Virus record (IMG/VR): IMGVR_UViG_3300005613_000278
Span: 1-31,027 of that record
DNA: 31,027 nucleotides
Source of the DNA: a virus
Direction: 5' to 3' (one strand)
The position numbers and the translations under genes were made by a program. Below, in pieces: positions 1 to 6,263 of this stretch (position 1 is the first letter of the stretch; each line of letters starts with the position of its first letter). The notes beneath the pieces are model-generated. The model ran no database searches. It was not told the DNA's origin and was given only the letters and a program-made list of their open reading frames with translations.

Positions 1-296
1 TAAGGGAAGACTATGGAGACTGGCTTAGTATCATCGTCACTTTTGATTTGCTCCTCGTAGTCTTTTAACGGGATGTAAGTTGTGAGTGTTCGATCTATTT
101 CACGCCAGTAAGGGAAGCGCTTGGAGATTTCATGCCGAGATTCGCTAGCCCGTTGCCAGATCTTGTCACGTAACTCATTGTGAAAGTCTGAGTTAGGTTT
201 AAGGTCAAGGTTGTTTGGGTAGTTGTATGGATAAGAGTCTTTTTCAGAGTAAGATTCTTTCCATGAAGATGGTTCACCTTTTACGATGTAAGGCAT
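1..296 (-). CDS. Portal protein, N-terminal part (cut by left edge)
   Basis: An open frame of 98 codons runs from ATG at 296 to the window edge with no stop. The protein contains a motif RASESR at about residues 55-60, then WREIDRTLTTYI near 69-80, and ends with DDDTKPVSIVFP. This pattern (a basic helix, a Trp, then a conserved KPVSIVxP strand) is what I recall from N-termini of phage portal (head-tail connector) proteins, the dodecamer through which DNA enters the capsid. The start overlaps the stop of the upstream gene as TAATG, and AGGAG lies about 9 nt upstream. Position after the large terminase fits a portal. Only the first part is visible, so the assignment is by motif memory and context. 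Confidence 0.65.
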   Translation of the reverse strand, partial: MPYIVKGEPSSWKESYSEKDSYPYNYPNNLDLKPNSDFHNELRDKIWQRASESRHEISKRFPYWREIDRTLTTYIPLKDYEEQIKSDDDTKPVSIVFP

Positions 297-1078
297 TATG
301 AGGCTTCTCCTAACTTATCCATTAAGAACTCGAAATGTACTTGAACTAACTCAGCATCTGCAGCCATTGTGTCAGCACTTACGTCTCGGTAGAGTCTGAC
401 TCCAAGTACGTCATGAGCTACTGCACCTGTGATTCCAGTGTCGAAGACTGTTCTTACTAATTGACCAGAGGTATGACCACCAGCTGAGACTTTGGTAGTG
501 GTAGTGGTTCCACCTACAAGTGCTTCACCAGAGGTTATGTTTTTATACTCAACTCCCCAACATACAGTTCCTGCATCAGCACCACCAGTGTAGCACCAGT
601 CTACGTGAATGGCTATTTCAGACCCAGCAGCCATTCTGTAAGGTATGATTAGGGAGTAGAGGACCTCATCATCAGATGCTGCATCGAAAGCTAAGGTTGG
701 GAAAATACCTACTATGTTAGCAGTAGGTCCAGCGGCTCCAGGTGACCAAGATGGAGCTGCAACTCTTATATGTCTGTAAACACGAGCTGTGGTTAGAAGT
801 GCAAGTTGTCCTGCATCACTTATGGTTATTAGTGAGTTTTGTATTTCAAGCCCAGAAACTCCATTCCACCTTGCTATTGCATTGTCAGTAGATACTCCAG
901 GACCTGAAACATTACCTACTAATGTACCAACATCGTCTAAGCGTAAGACATCTTCAACTGCCACAGGAGCTTGGTGAGCTTTTATGCAGTCATCTGTCTC
1001 GACCCCACCATCGAAGTCGCCGTCGTCGAAGAGGTGAATGTTTTGTAAACTACCTATGCGTACGTATTTTCTGGCCAT
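296..1078 (-). CDS. Fibre-like or decoration structural protein
   Basis: A 260-residue protein. Residues about 55-92 hold the stretch SGPGVSTDNAIARWNG followed by LEIQNSLITISDAGQL, a repeat-like segment common in phage tail fibre and other adhesin-type virion proteins (typically GPxSSTDNAIxRxDGTTGxxIQNS). The C-terminal half is rich in Gly, Thr, Ala and alternating hydrophobics, which suggests a beta-sandwich; it ends in VHFEFLMDKLG. No signal peptide or membrane segment. It lies between the large terminase/lysis genes and the portal gene and overlaps the portal start. Unusually, no Shine-Dalgarno sequence precedes the ATG: the 25-bp palindrome copy at 1082-1106 ends four bases before it. The role as fibre, neck or capsid decoration is inferred. 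Confidence 0.6.
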   Translation of the reverse strand: MARKYVRIGSLQNIHLFDDGDFDGGVETDDCIKAHQAPVAVEDVLRLDDVGTLVGNVSGPGVSTDNAIARWNGVSGLEIQNSLITISDAGQLALLTTARVYRHIRVAAPSWSPGAAGPTANIVGIFPTLAFDAASDDEVLYSLIIPYRMAAGSEIAIHVDWCYTGGADAGTVCWGVEYKNITSGEALVGGTTTTTKVSAGGHTSGQLVRTVFDTGITGAVAHDVLGVRLYRDVSADTMAADAELVQVHFEFLMDKLGEAS

Positions 1079-1081
1079 TTT

Positions 1082-1106
1082 AGATCGTCAAATTTTTACA
1101 CGGTCT
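1082..1106. repeat. 25-bp dispersed palindrome, copy 1
   Basis: Left arm AGATCGTCAAA, right arm TACACGGTCT-type. It fills the gap between the stop of the 73-residue membrane protein (1096-1098, inside the copy) and the ATG at 1078. On the minus strand it supplies the last codons K-T-V-stop of the upstream gene. Confidence 0.8.
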
Positions 1107-1317
1107 TGCATTTAACTTTAGCAATGTCATCTTTTAGATCATTAACAGTTACTATAAGGTTGTCTATTTTCTCGGTTACTAAGGTGAGGTAAGCTTCACG
1201 CCTCTCATCACATTGGTTGTTAGAGACTTTGTTGTTTCCACCAATTAGTTTTCCCACTGCACCTGATATTACTGCCACTGTTATCCCACCTAAAACAATA
1301 GTTGCTGGTTCCGGCAT
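1096..1317 (-). CDS. Small membrane / coiled-coil protein, possible lysis (spanin- or holin-like) protein
   Basis: A 73-residue protein. Residues about 6-30 form a Gly-rich hydrophobic segment (TIVLGGITVAVISGAVGKLI), followed by a polar region and a predicted coiled coil (ending VTEKIDNLIVTVNDLKDDIAKVK). The chosen start is the ATG at 1317, which overlaps the terminase stop as TAATG and has GGAG about 9 nt upstream; an in-frame ATG at 1332 would add five residues. One N-terminal membrane anchor plus a coiled coil resembles an inner-membrane spanin in outline, though it is short. It sits beside other lysis-type genes. Function is inferred from architecture only. Confidence 0.6.
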   Translation of the reverse strand: MPEPATIVLGGITVAVISGAVGKLIGGNNKVSNNQCDERREAYLTLVTEKIDNLIVTVNDLKDDIAKVKCKTV

Positions 1318-2858
1318 TAGATAGCTCTCCAATCTTCCATTGGCTTATCGTAGTCAAGTTCTGCATATTCAGCCTCGGAATTGTCTATTTGGTTAGATGG
1401 GCTAAAGTAACGTTCACCAAGTTCAAGCATCTCAATTATGTATGCGAAGCAGTCCATTACGTCCCAGAGTTTGGAGCGAGGGAACATTAGGAGTTGCTGC
1501 TCGAGCTTTTTGATGCTGGCACAAGATGCATTGTGGTAGATGTAACCACCACGATAGTAAGGTACTAGTTCTTTGACTCGATGTTCTTTCTTCATCCCAC
1601 CTCTGGCTTTGAGCCAGATAAGTTCAAAAAATGATCCACGACGGAACATCTCGTTTTTAATAGGCTGTTTAATAAATTCGTTTAAGGATGTTTCCTCGAT
1701 CCCTAGGACCTTAGCATCAAGCATCTGACCCATTGAGAACATAGCGTCGTAGATTTCGTCTGGATACATTTTCTCAGATATGATGTCTCGGACGTAGATT
1801 CGGGCACTGTTTAGGTCTATGCCAACGCCTACGATAGCAGATTCGGCAGAGTGGATTTTGACTGTCTTAGCAGGGTCGAGGAGGACTACTGTTTCGATGT
1901 TTTTGTCTTGTTGGACTTGTGAGTCGAAAGTTTTGAGGTCACCTTCTTTACGTGATCTGTCTGGGGCTAAGTTGTAGTAATGAAAGTATTCTTGTCGAAA
2001 GGCAGAGTCTTTGGTCGAGATAGGGAGGTTTCGAAGCTCACGGAAGAAGACGTCAGTTTGTCCTGCATCTACGTGCTGTTGCCACTCAGCTTGAATATCT
2101 TCGTCTGAGATGAATTGGGGAGCTGTGGATTTGAAGTCATCATCACAGGCCTCGAGACGGATAGACTTCCACTCGGGAGATTCGAGGAGTTTTTGAAGCA
2201 CTGAGTCTTCATGTTTGAGAGTGTCGATGTAGACAACTTTGGCTTTCTTAGCTGCTTCACCCATTCGAGGAAGGGCTTTGATTACGTCTGCGTAAAGCCA
2301 CTCGTACCAACTTTTTCTAATCTCGTCATTAGTTATTTTCTGTGGGTCTTCAAGGTCATCTATTATGATCAAGCCAGGTCGGTCATTTTTGAAAAGTACG
2401 CCTCGAACTTGCTGACCAGCTCCACGGGGCCAGACTAGGGTGTCATAAGCAACCCAGGCTTTTTTGGAGAAGACTTCCTCGAATTCTGACTTAGCTACGT
2501 CACGTTGTTTGAAGTCTCCGAAGAAGTGTTTGATGAGACGATTAGAGACAAGCTCACGGCGGAGGTTCTCGGTTTGAAGGGATGCAGCGTCGTGAGACTT
2601 GTTTATGTAGCAGATAAACCCAGTGTGACGAAACATGATGTAGCGAGCCATTAAGGCTAAGGCTACGATTGAAGTCTTGCCCCACCCACGAGGTGCAGCG
2701 ATTGCTACTTTGTTATCGTCCGAGTCGATTAGGTCAAAGATCTTCCCGTGGATGTCTTCAGCGAAGGGTAAGTAGAAACGTTCAGGGAAGAAGACTTTAG
2801 CAGTCATCTGTGTGCTGAAGGAACAGGAAGATAGAATTTCTTTAGTTTGTTTATCCAT
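1317..2858 (-). CDS. Terminase large subunit
   Basis: A 513-residue DNA-packaging motor with ATPase and nuclease domains. The Walker A motif is PRGWGKTS at 56-63 (Lys61) and the Walker B is LIIIDDLED at 163-171. The C-terminal RNase H-like nuclease domain shows the expected acidic residues: Asp328 in VVLLDPAKT, Glu388/389 in GIEET, and Asp466/469 in WDVMDC. Length is typical for podovirus- or siphovirus-type large terminases. It hydrolyses ATP to drive DNA into the prohead and cuts the concatemer. The ATG at 2858 has no Shine-Dalgarno sequence; the whole gap to the upstream gene (2859-2883) is occupied by a copy of the 25-bp palindrome. The small subunit lies upstream at 3784-4383. Confidence 0.95.
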   Translation of the reverse strand: MDKQTKEILSSCSFSTQMTAKVFFPERFYLPFAEDIHGKIFDLIDSDDNKVAIAAPRGWGKTSIVALALMARYIMFRHTGFICYINKSHDAASLQTENLRRELVSNRLIKHFFGDFKQRDVAKSEFEEVFSKKAWVAYDTLVWPRGAGQQVRGVLFKNDRPGLIIIDDLEDPQKITNDEIRKSWYEWLYADVIKALPRMGEAAKKAKVVYIDTLKHEDSVLQKLLESPEWKSIRLEACDDDFKSTAPQFISDEDIQAEWQQHVDAGQTDVFFRELRNLPISTKDSAFRQEYFHYYNLAPDRSRKEGDLKTFDSQVQQDKNIETVVLLDPAKTVKIHSAESAIVGVGIDLNSARIYVRDIISEKMYPDEIYDAMFSMGQMLDAKVLGIEETSLNEFIKQPIKNEMFRRGSFFELIWLKARGGMKKEHRVKELVPYYRGGYIYHNASCASIKKLEQQLLMFPRSKLWDVMDCFAYIIEMLELGERYFSPSNQIDNSEAEYAELDYDKPMEDWRAI

Positions 2859-2860
2859 TT

Positions 2861-2885
2861 AGTTTGTAAAATTTTTTAACGAACT
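2861..2885. repeat. 25-bp dispersed palindrome, copy 2
   Basis: Arms AGTTTGTAAAA and TTAACGAACT. It spans from the stop codon of the holin-like gene (2884-2886) to two bases before the large terminase ATG, so it is the entire intergenic space. Confidence 0.85.
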
Positions 2886-3048
2886 ATTTCTTGGCAATAG
2901 CTGATCGAAGTCCGATGCCACCAAGTGCAACGCCGATAGCGATTAGGACGTCACCTATTGGATCGAAAATAGGGTTAACACTTGACAAGGCCTTAGCTGC
3001 AGCACCGAGTGCGGCGACTATGGTTCCAACGATAGTTTTCCAGCCCAT
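2884..3048 (-). CDS. Holin-like small membrane protein
   Basis: A 54-residue protein with two hydrophobic stretches, roughly residues 5-20 (Ala/Gly-rich, VGTIVAALGAAAKAL) and 29-47 (DVLIAIGVALGGIGL), ending in a basic tail SAIAKK. Start chosen at ATG 3048 because GGAGG lies 8 nt upstream; an in-frame ATG at 3123 would add a 25-residue extension without a good ribosome site. Two membrane segments, small size and proximity to an M15-type endolysin fit a holin that permeabilises the host membrane at lysis. This is inference from architecture and position. Confidence 0.6.
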   Translation of the reverse strand: MGWKTIVGTIVAALGAAAKALSSVNPIFDPIGDVLIAIGVALGGIGLRSAIAKK

Positions 3049-3112
3049 GTTAAAGTCCTCCGGTTTAAGGTTAGTGATTTTGTTCCAAAGGTTGATTAAT
3101 AACCAGATGAGT

Positions 3113-3286
3113 TTAAGAGTCATAAAATTGATCTAGCCTCTTACGATTCCAGTAGGCTTTAGACCTACTCATTAGGTTAGATAGTTTACGTGACTTGAAA
3201 AATTTGAGAATGTTTAGTATGTTAAATTTAAGTTCTTTTCTATTATGGTTTCTTCGGACCAAGTCATCTTCATATTGGTTAGCCAT
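3113..3286 (-). CDS. Hypothetical small basic protein
   Basis: An open frame of 57 residues from ATG 3286 (or 61 from ATG 3298), starting inside the end of the endolysin gene. It is strongly basic (many Lys/Arg, e.g. RRNHNRKELKFN and SRKLSNLMSRSKAYWNRKR). No clear Shine-Dalgarno sequence precedes either ATG. It fills a 230-bp space that would otherwise be empty in a gene-dense operon, which is the main argument for it. No recognised domain. Confidence 0.4.
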   Translation of the reverse strand: MANQYEDDLVRRNHNRKELKFNILNILKFFKSRKLSNLMSRSKAYWNRKRLDQFYDS

Positions 3287-3590
3287 TGAACTGAACATGT
3301 AAGTGGTCCGTTTCGAGTAAGGTGAAGTAACATGAACCGAGTGCGTTTTGGATCCTGGTTTTCCAAGTTTCTAAACTGTACTCATCAACTGGAAAGTCAC
3401 GAATCCGGAAGTCGAATGCTTTACCTTTGTAGTGTGAACTGTTAGGCTTGTGGGTTCCGTCACAAGCGCTGGTTATTGTTACTTGGTAACCAGTAGGTGC
3501 CATCTTCTGCACCATGTAGATGATTCGTAAAGCGTCTGGCCAAAGGAAAGTTATGTGGTGAAACTGAACGCCAGGTTTAATTTTGATCAC
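3279..3590 (-). CDS. Endolysin, peptidase M15 (D-Ala-D-Ala carboxypeptidase-like)
   Basis: A 103-residue protein with the zinc-binding pattern of the M15 family: SSHYKGKAFDFR at 51-62 (His53 and Asp60) and TDHLHVQF at 94-101 (His98, with acidic residues 93/95 before it). M15 enzymes cleave peptide crosslinks of peptidoglycan; in phages they are endolysins. The start is GTG at 3590 with AAGGA about 8 nt upstream. The length is short but typical for single-domain VanX/VanY-type phage lysins. It lies directly between the small terminase and a holin-like gene, giving a lysis cassette embedded in the packaging genes. Confidence 0.8.
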   Translation of the reverse strand: MIKIKPGVQFHHITFLWPDALRIIYMVQKMAPTGYQVTITSACDGTHKPNSSHYKGKAFDFRIRDFPVDEYSLETWKTRIQNALGSCYFTLLETDHLHVQFNG

Positions 3591-3794
3591 TTACAAATTC
3601 CTTCTATTATCTATAAACGAACCATCGAGAGCTGAGTGGTGTTTAGGTTTAGACTTTTTACGTTTAGGACCAACTACAATAGGTCCACCTTTTCCAACTT
3701 GTGTACCTTTACGCTCTCCATGAAACCATTCTTTGTAAAGCCTTTCTTGTTCTGGAGTTATCTTTAAATCTTTAAGCTTTCCTTTAGGCATCAT
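3591..3794 (-). CDS. Hypothetical small basic protein
   Basis: A 67-residue basic protein (start ATG 3794, GAGGG about 8 nt upstream; GTG at 3803 is a weaker alternative). Its centre contains KGGPIVVGPKRKKSKPKHH, followed by the acidic/polar end LDGSFIDNRRNL. It overlaps the end of the small terminase gene and abuts the endolysin start. No family recognised. Confidence 0.6.
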   Translation of the reverse strand: MMPKGKLKDLKITPEQERLYKEWFHGERKGTQVGKGGPIVVGPKRKKSKPKHHSALDGSFIDNRRNL

Positions 3795-4383
3795 TTTCTT
3801 CACCCTCAGTCTCAGGTTCTACGTCTATAACTATTCCAGACTCTTGTGCAGCTTTAGTTCCACGGTTTTTGAAAGACTCGATTTCGTCCTTGGTTAAGGT
3901 TGTGTGGACGGAGTGACTTTGGACTTTCGTGGGAACTCGGAGGCCACTAAGTTCAAGCACTACTGTGTCAGCGACAGACTTTTGATCCTTAAGTGTTGCT
4001 TGCCCACCTTCATTGTCAAAGATCTCATGGTAGACATTAAGGGCCTTGTTTGTTAGCACCCTGATCTTTTCAACTGTCTTCTTCGCTTCAATGTCCCTGT
4101 CACCACGGATTTCGGATAGTTTGTGTTGGCCAAGCTTTCCGTTGAGAGTGTTGGAAACAGTGACTGGTGAGATGTTTAGGATCTGTGCTATTTCTTTGTT
4201 TTTGTAACCACTAGCACTTAAGTTAACTATCTCATGTGAACGCTGCCAGAGTTGCTTGATCTCGTATTTAAGTGGCTTCGCTTCACCTTCTTCATCATAT
4301 TGATCTTCCCTACGCCTATGATCAGGCTCAAGGTAATCAAACCCATAGAGGTTGTTTCTGGTCTGTAGTTCGACTTCTGGCAC
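3784..4383 (-). CDS. Terminase small subunit (HTH DNA-binding protein)
   Basis: A 199-residue protein with a LuxR/sigma-like helix-turn-helix at about 51-80 (SASGYKNKEIAQILNISPVT is the core), followed by a helical region and an acidic tail ending DVEPETEGEENDA. Small terminases bind the phage packaging site and regulate the large subunit. The start is GTG at 4383 with AGGAG 8 nt upstream, and it is the first gene after the minus-strand consensus promoter at 4415-4443. Its place at the head of the operon that contains the large terminase supports the call; a transcription regulator is the alternative. Confidence 0.7.
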   Translation of the reverse strand: MPEVELQTRNNLYGFDYLEPDHRRREDQYDEEGEAKPLKYEIKQLWQRSHEIVNLSASGYKNKEIAQILNISPVTVSNTLNGKLGQHKLSEIRGDRDIEAKKTVEKIRVLTNKALNVYHEIFDNEGGQATLKDQKSVADTVVLELSGLRVPTKVQSHSVHTTLTKDEIESFKNRGTKAAQESGIVIDVEPETEGEENDA

Positions 4384-4414
4384 TTAGTAATCTCCTTTCT
4401 TATTAATCACCCAC

Positions 4415-4443
4415 ATTATAACACATGTCAATGTCTTTGTCAA
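4415..4443 (-). promoter_or_regulatory. Consensus sigma70-type promoter for the packaging/lysis operon
   Basis: On the minus strand: TTGACA (4443-4438), a spacer of exactly 17 bases, then TATAAT (4420-4415). Both hexamers are perfect. It is about 30 bases upstream of the small terminase GTG, so the transcript leader would be short. Confidence 0.9.
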
Positions 4444-4483
4444 GGTAATTTTCGGTACAATTAACCAACTATTAACCTGCCAA

Positions 4484-4508
4484 AGTTTGTAAAATTTTTT
4501 AACGGTCT
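4484..4508. repeat. 25-bp dispersed palindrome, copy 3
   Basis: Arms AGTTTGTAAAA and TTAACGGTCT. It lies about 40 bp upstream of the minus-strand -35 element (4438-4443), a position typical for an upstream regulator site. Confidence 0.85.
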
Positions 4509-4560
4509 TCACATCATGCTTTGCGCTGTGCGTGACGCTGTGTGCTGTGCGTGATTGTAC

Positions 4561-4573
4561 AATGTTGAACATT
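4561..4573. promoter_or_regulatory. Perfect palindrome AATGTTGAACATT, candidate operator
   Basis: Six-base arms AATGTT/AACATT around one base. The same half-sites recur in the larger inverted repeat at 4676-4709 over the plus-strand promoter, suggesting one protein binds both. Confidence 0.5.
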
Positions 4574-4668
4574 TATTAAAACTTGAACCAAAATGTGAGA
4601 GAAGCAACCCGCCCAGTGTCGGGCCTATAATCCCCCTTCGACCATCATGTTTTGAATTACATGACGAC

Positions 4669-4697
4669 TTGACAAAATGTTGAATCTATGGTATGAT
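4669..4697 (+). promoter_or_regulatory. Sigma70-type early promoter
   Basis: TTGACA (4669-4674), 17-base spacer, TATGAT (4692-4697). It reads into the 4866-5594 genes, which are closed by a terminator at 5603-5641. Confidence 0.85.
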
Positions 4698-4709
4698 GGA
4701 ATCAACATT
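4676..4709. promoter_or_regulatory. Inverted repeat over the -10 region, candidate operator
   Basis: Left arm AATGTTGAATC (4676-4686) and right arm GAATCAACATT (4699-4709) match as inverted repeats at 10 of 11 positions with a 12-base spacer. They bracket the -10 hexamer and likely start site, as a repressor site would. Confidence 0.6.
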
Positions 4710-4865
4710 GGATAAGGTTATATGCCAACCACACCTTGGGTGGAACGGTGGCAGGCAATTGTGCCTAAACCCACTAATGGGCCAACAGTTCTCTGACAAC
4801 TGAATATGAACACGAACGTCACCTTGTGTGGTCCTATGGTCACACCTAATGAAAGGGGTATGACT
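4698..4865 (+). promoter_or_regulatory. Structured 5' leader
   Basis: About 160 nt between the promoter and the first gene. Several stem-loops are visible, e.g. AGGCA-ATTG-TGCCT at 4753-4766 and GTGTG/CACAC around 4826-4845. It may stabilise the mRNA or control translation. No known riboswitch class is recognised. Confidence 0.35.
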
Positions 4866-5216
4866 ATGGAAAACACAAAGGTAAACGGGACTTGGAATAT
4901 CAGTGGTTCTATGAAAGCCGATGGAGAATCGACCGAGAGTAAAAAGTTTACACTTAAGGTCAAGTTCGACAACGTGCCACTGGAACAGGTGGTTCAAAAG
5001 GCCTTGGAACCTACGAAAATCCAGTGGGTAAACAATGTAGGTAGGAAGAACTACGAGACCTACAAGGATAATCAGATGATTGACGTTGACTTCAAATCAC
5101 CTGGACGTAGGCCTGAAATAGATCCTGAGGTAGCGGTGGCCACAAAGTTGGCTACTATGACGCCTGAGGAACAACAGGAATATTTTAAGGGACTGTTGGC
5201 AAAGGCTAAAGGATAA
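4866..5216 (+). CDS. Hypothetical early protein, first gene of a self-contained unit
   Basis: A 116-residue soluble protein. The start chosen is ATG 4866 (MENTKVNG...), with AAAGGGG about 7 nt upstream; in-frame ATGs at 4860 and 4806 are less well placed. The N-terminal half alternates polar and hydrophobic residues (TWNISGSMKADG, then KKFTLKVKFDNVPLEQVVQ), suggesting beta strands then a helix; the C-terminus MTPEEQQEYFKGLLAKAKG is a helix. Codon use is more C/G-rich than in the neighbouring small genes. It is read from the promoter at 4669. The tail resembles that of the 131-residue protein at 9006-9401 (see there). Function unknown; likely abundant and early. Confidence 0.8.
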   Translation: MENTKVNGTWNISGSMKADGESTESKKFTLKVKFDNVPLEQVVQKALEPTKIQWVNNVGRKNYETYKDNQMIDVDFKSPGRRPEIDPEVAVATKLATMTPEEQQEYFKGLLAKAKG

Positions 5217-5283
5217 CACTAACCGACCATAGGACCGCATAAGGTGATGTTTGTGACTAAATGATGGAAGGGGGTGAAATAGA

Positions 5284-5481
5284 ATGAAAGAGGAATTTAG
5301 ACGTCTTATGAGTGAGTATCAGGAACATAAGTACGAAATGAGACGACTCCAGAATGACATGGCTAACATAGTCATACAGTTTGATGGTAGTCTCAAGGAT
5401 GCTCTGGCAGAAGGATTAGTGAGATTAAACTTTCCTGCTCCTCCTGGGTTTAACAAGTGGATACATAGTGAGGATCATTAA
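5284..5481 (+). CDS. Hypothetical small protein
   Basis: A 65-residue protein with an N-terminal charged helix (EFRRLMSEYQEHKYEMRRLQ) followed by a hydrophobic/Pro segment. GGGGGTG lies about 8 nt before the ATG. Second gene of the 4669-5641 unit. No family recognised. Confidence 0.7.
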   Translation: MKEEFRRLMSEYQEHKYEMRRLQNDMANIVIQFDGSLKDALAEGLVRLNFPAPPGFNKWIHSEDH

Positions 5482-5495
5482 AGGAGGTGAACTAA

Positions 5496-5594
5496 ATGTC
5501 ATTCTTGGTCTACTTCGGTTTCATGTGCCTTGCAGGGTTAACTATCGCAGGTGCGTTACTATGCATTGACCTGCTAATTCTAACGCAAGGATAA
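5496..5594 (+). CDS. Tiny single-span membrane protein (32 aa)
   Basis: A 32-residue ORF with a perfect AAAGGAGGTGA site 6 nt before ATG 5496. Nearly the whole product is hydrophobic (FLVYFGFMCLAGLTIAGAL then CIDLLILTQG), i.e. one membrane helix. It is the last gene before the terminator at 5603. Small early membrane peptides in phages can act in superinfection exclusion or membrane remodelling, but no function can be assigned. Confidence 0.65.
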   Translation: MSFLVYFGFMCLAGLTIAGALLCIDLLILTQG

Positions 5595-5602
5595 TAAGCA
5601 CT

Positions 5603-5641
5603 AAAGGACATACTTTGTACGTTAAGGTATGTCCTTTTTTT
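5603..5641 (+). terminator. Rho-independent terminator
   Basis: An 11-bp perfect stem AAAGGACATAC (5603-5613) with GTATGTCCTTT (5627-5637), 13-nt loop, followed by a T run to 5641. It closes the unit that starts at the 4669 promoter. Confidence 0.9.
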
Positions 5642-5647
5642 ATGCCC

Positions 5648-5672
5648 AGATCGTAAATATATTTTACGGACT
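5648..5672. repeat. 25-bp dispersed palindrome, copy 4
   Basis: Arms AGATCGTAAAT and ATTTTACGGACT; an almost full-length match located just after the terminator at 5603-5641. Confidence 0.85.
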
Positions 5673-5708
5673 TTGGCCATAGTGGCCTTAAATGTACCAA
5701 ATAATGCC

Positions 5709-5737
5709 TTGACAATGTGCGTTAGTTATGTTATTGT
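5709..5737 (+). promoter_or_regulatory. Sigma70-type promoter
   Basis: TTGACA (5709-5714), 17-base spacer, TATTGT (5732-5737). The -10 is the first of three tandem TATTGTCA units, so a binding protein could block it. Reads toward 5961. Confidence 0.65.
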
Positions 5738-5755
5738 CATATTGTCATATTGTCG
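5732..5755. repeat. Three tandem 8-bp repeats (TATTGTCA)
   Basis: TATTGTCA, TATTGTCA and TATTGTCG directly head to tail, overlapping the promoter -10. Possible operator or iteron array. Confidence 0.7.
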
Positions 5756-5914
5756 TAATGCTGTTAGTAGCAAGCGACGGACATTTGGATATGCATATAC
5801 GATCTAATGACATATAAGAAATAAAAAATATATATAATAGTATAATATAATAATATTATTAGTAAGTGTGAAAGATCGTAAAATGGGTTTTGTGTGGGTG
5901 CGGGGAGGTACTAA

Positions 5915-5946
5915 CAGCATTAAAGCAATACAGCATTAAAGCAATA
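5915..5946. repeat. Perfect tandem 16-bp repeat
   Basis: CAGCATTAAAGCAATA occurs twice without a gap (5915-5930, 5931-5946), ending just before the ribosome site of the 5961 gene. Could be a recent duplication, an iteron pair, or a leader element. Confidence 0.85.
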
Positions 5947-5960
5947 AAGGGAGGTTAGTT

Positions 5961-6263
5961 ATGAAGATTAGTAGAGGAGATAGGAGGAAGGTAGAAGTAG
6001 GGAGGAAAACTGTGGAGGTGGATGAAGTGGACAGAGTACTTGCAGAGTTCATGCCTTACGTTGGAGATGCTGATTTGATATTAGATGTTATGGAGAGGGT
6101 TTATAGCTGGGAAGGGGATAAGAAAGCCTTGATTACATTGAGTAATAGACTTAAGGCTATTAAGGCAGGGCTTAGGGATTTGGGTTATAGTGATATACCA
6201 TTTAAGAGGTATACTGAACTTACTGACATTAGAGATAGGAAGGAGAAAGGTTATGAGGGATAG
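5961..6263 (+). CDS. Hypothetical protein, purine-rich gene
   Basis: A 100-residue charged protein; GGGAGG lies 6 nt upstream of the ATG. Sequence features: basic N-terminus (ISRGDRRKVEVGRK), a middle helical segment (LILDVMERVYSW), and RLKAIKAGLRDLG. The coding strand is very poor in C and uses AGG/AGA for Arg and TTA/TTG-type codons, unlike 9006-9401. It overlaps the next gene by 11 bp. No family recognised. Confidence 0.7.
   Translation: MKISRGDRRKVEVGRKTVEVDEVDRVLAEFMPYVGDADLILDVMERVYSWEGDKKALITLSNRLKAIKAGLRDLGYSDIPFKRYTELTDIRDRKEKGYEG

Larger units (their letters stand above)
4384..4865. other. Divergent control region between packaging and early modules
   Basis: 482 bp without a convincing gene. 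It holds a minus-strand promoter (4415-4443), one 25-bp palindrome copy (4484-4508), a short direct repeat of GCTGTGCGTGA (near 4524 and 4545), a perfect palindrome (4561-4573), a plus-strand promoter (4669-4697) inside an inverted repeat, and a structured leader. Confidence 0.7.
5642..5960. other. AT-rich repeat-containing gap, candidate origin or control region
   Basis: 319 bp without a convincing gene. It contains, in order, a 25-bp palindrome copy (5648-5672), a promoter (5709-5737), three tandem 8-bp units (5732-5755), an almost pure A/T tract (about 5811-5865), a degenerate half-copy of the palindrome (5873-5895), and a perfect tandem 16-bp repeat (5915-5946). Iterons next to an easily melted tract are typical of replication origins, but this is inference. 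Confidence 0.45.

Noticed and set aside
4384-4572. A 62-residue minus-strand frame upstream of the small terminase
   Set aside because: It covers the consensus promoter 4415-4443 and a palindrome copy; the transcript would start inside it.
4686-4997. Minus-strand open frames opposite the 4866-5216 gene
   Set aside because: They overlap a plus-strand promoter, leader and gene with good signals; no ribosome site and no domain.
5873-5895. An additional palindrome copy in the A/T-rich gap
   Set aside because: Only the left arm AGATCGTAAAA is intact; the right side does not match, so it is noted only as a half-site.
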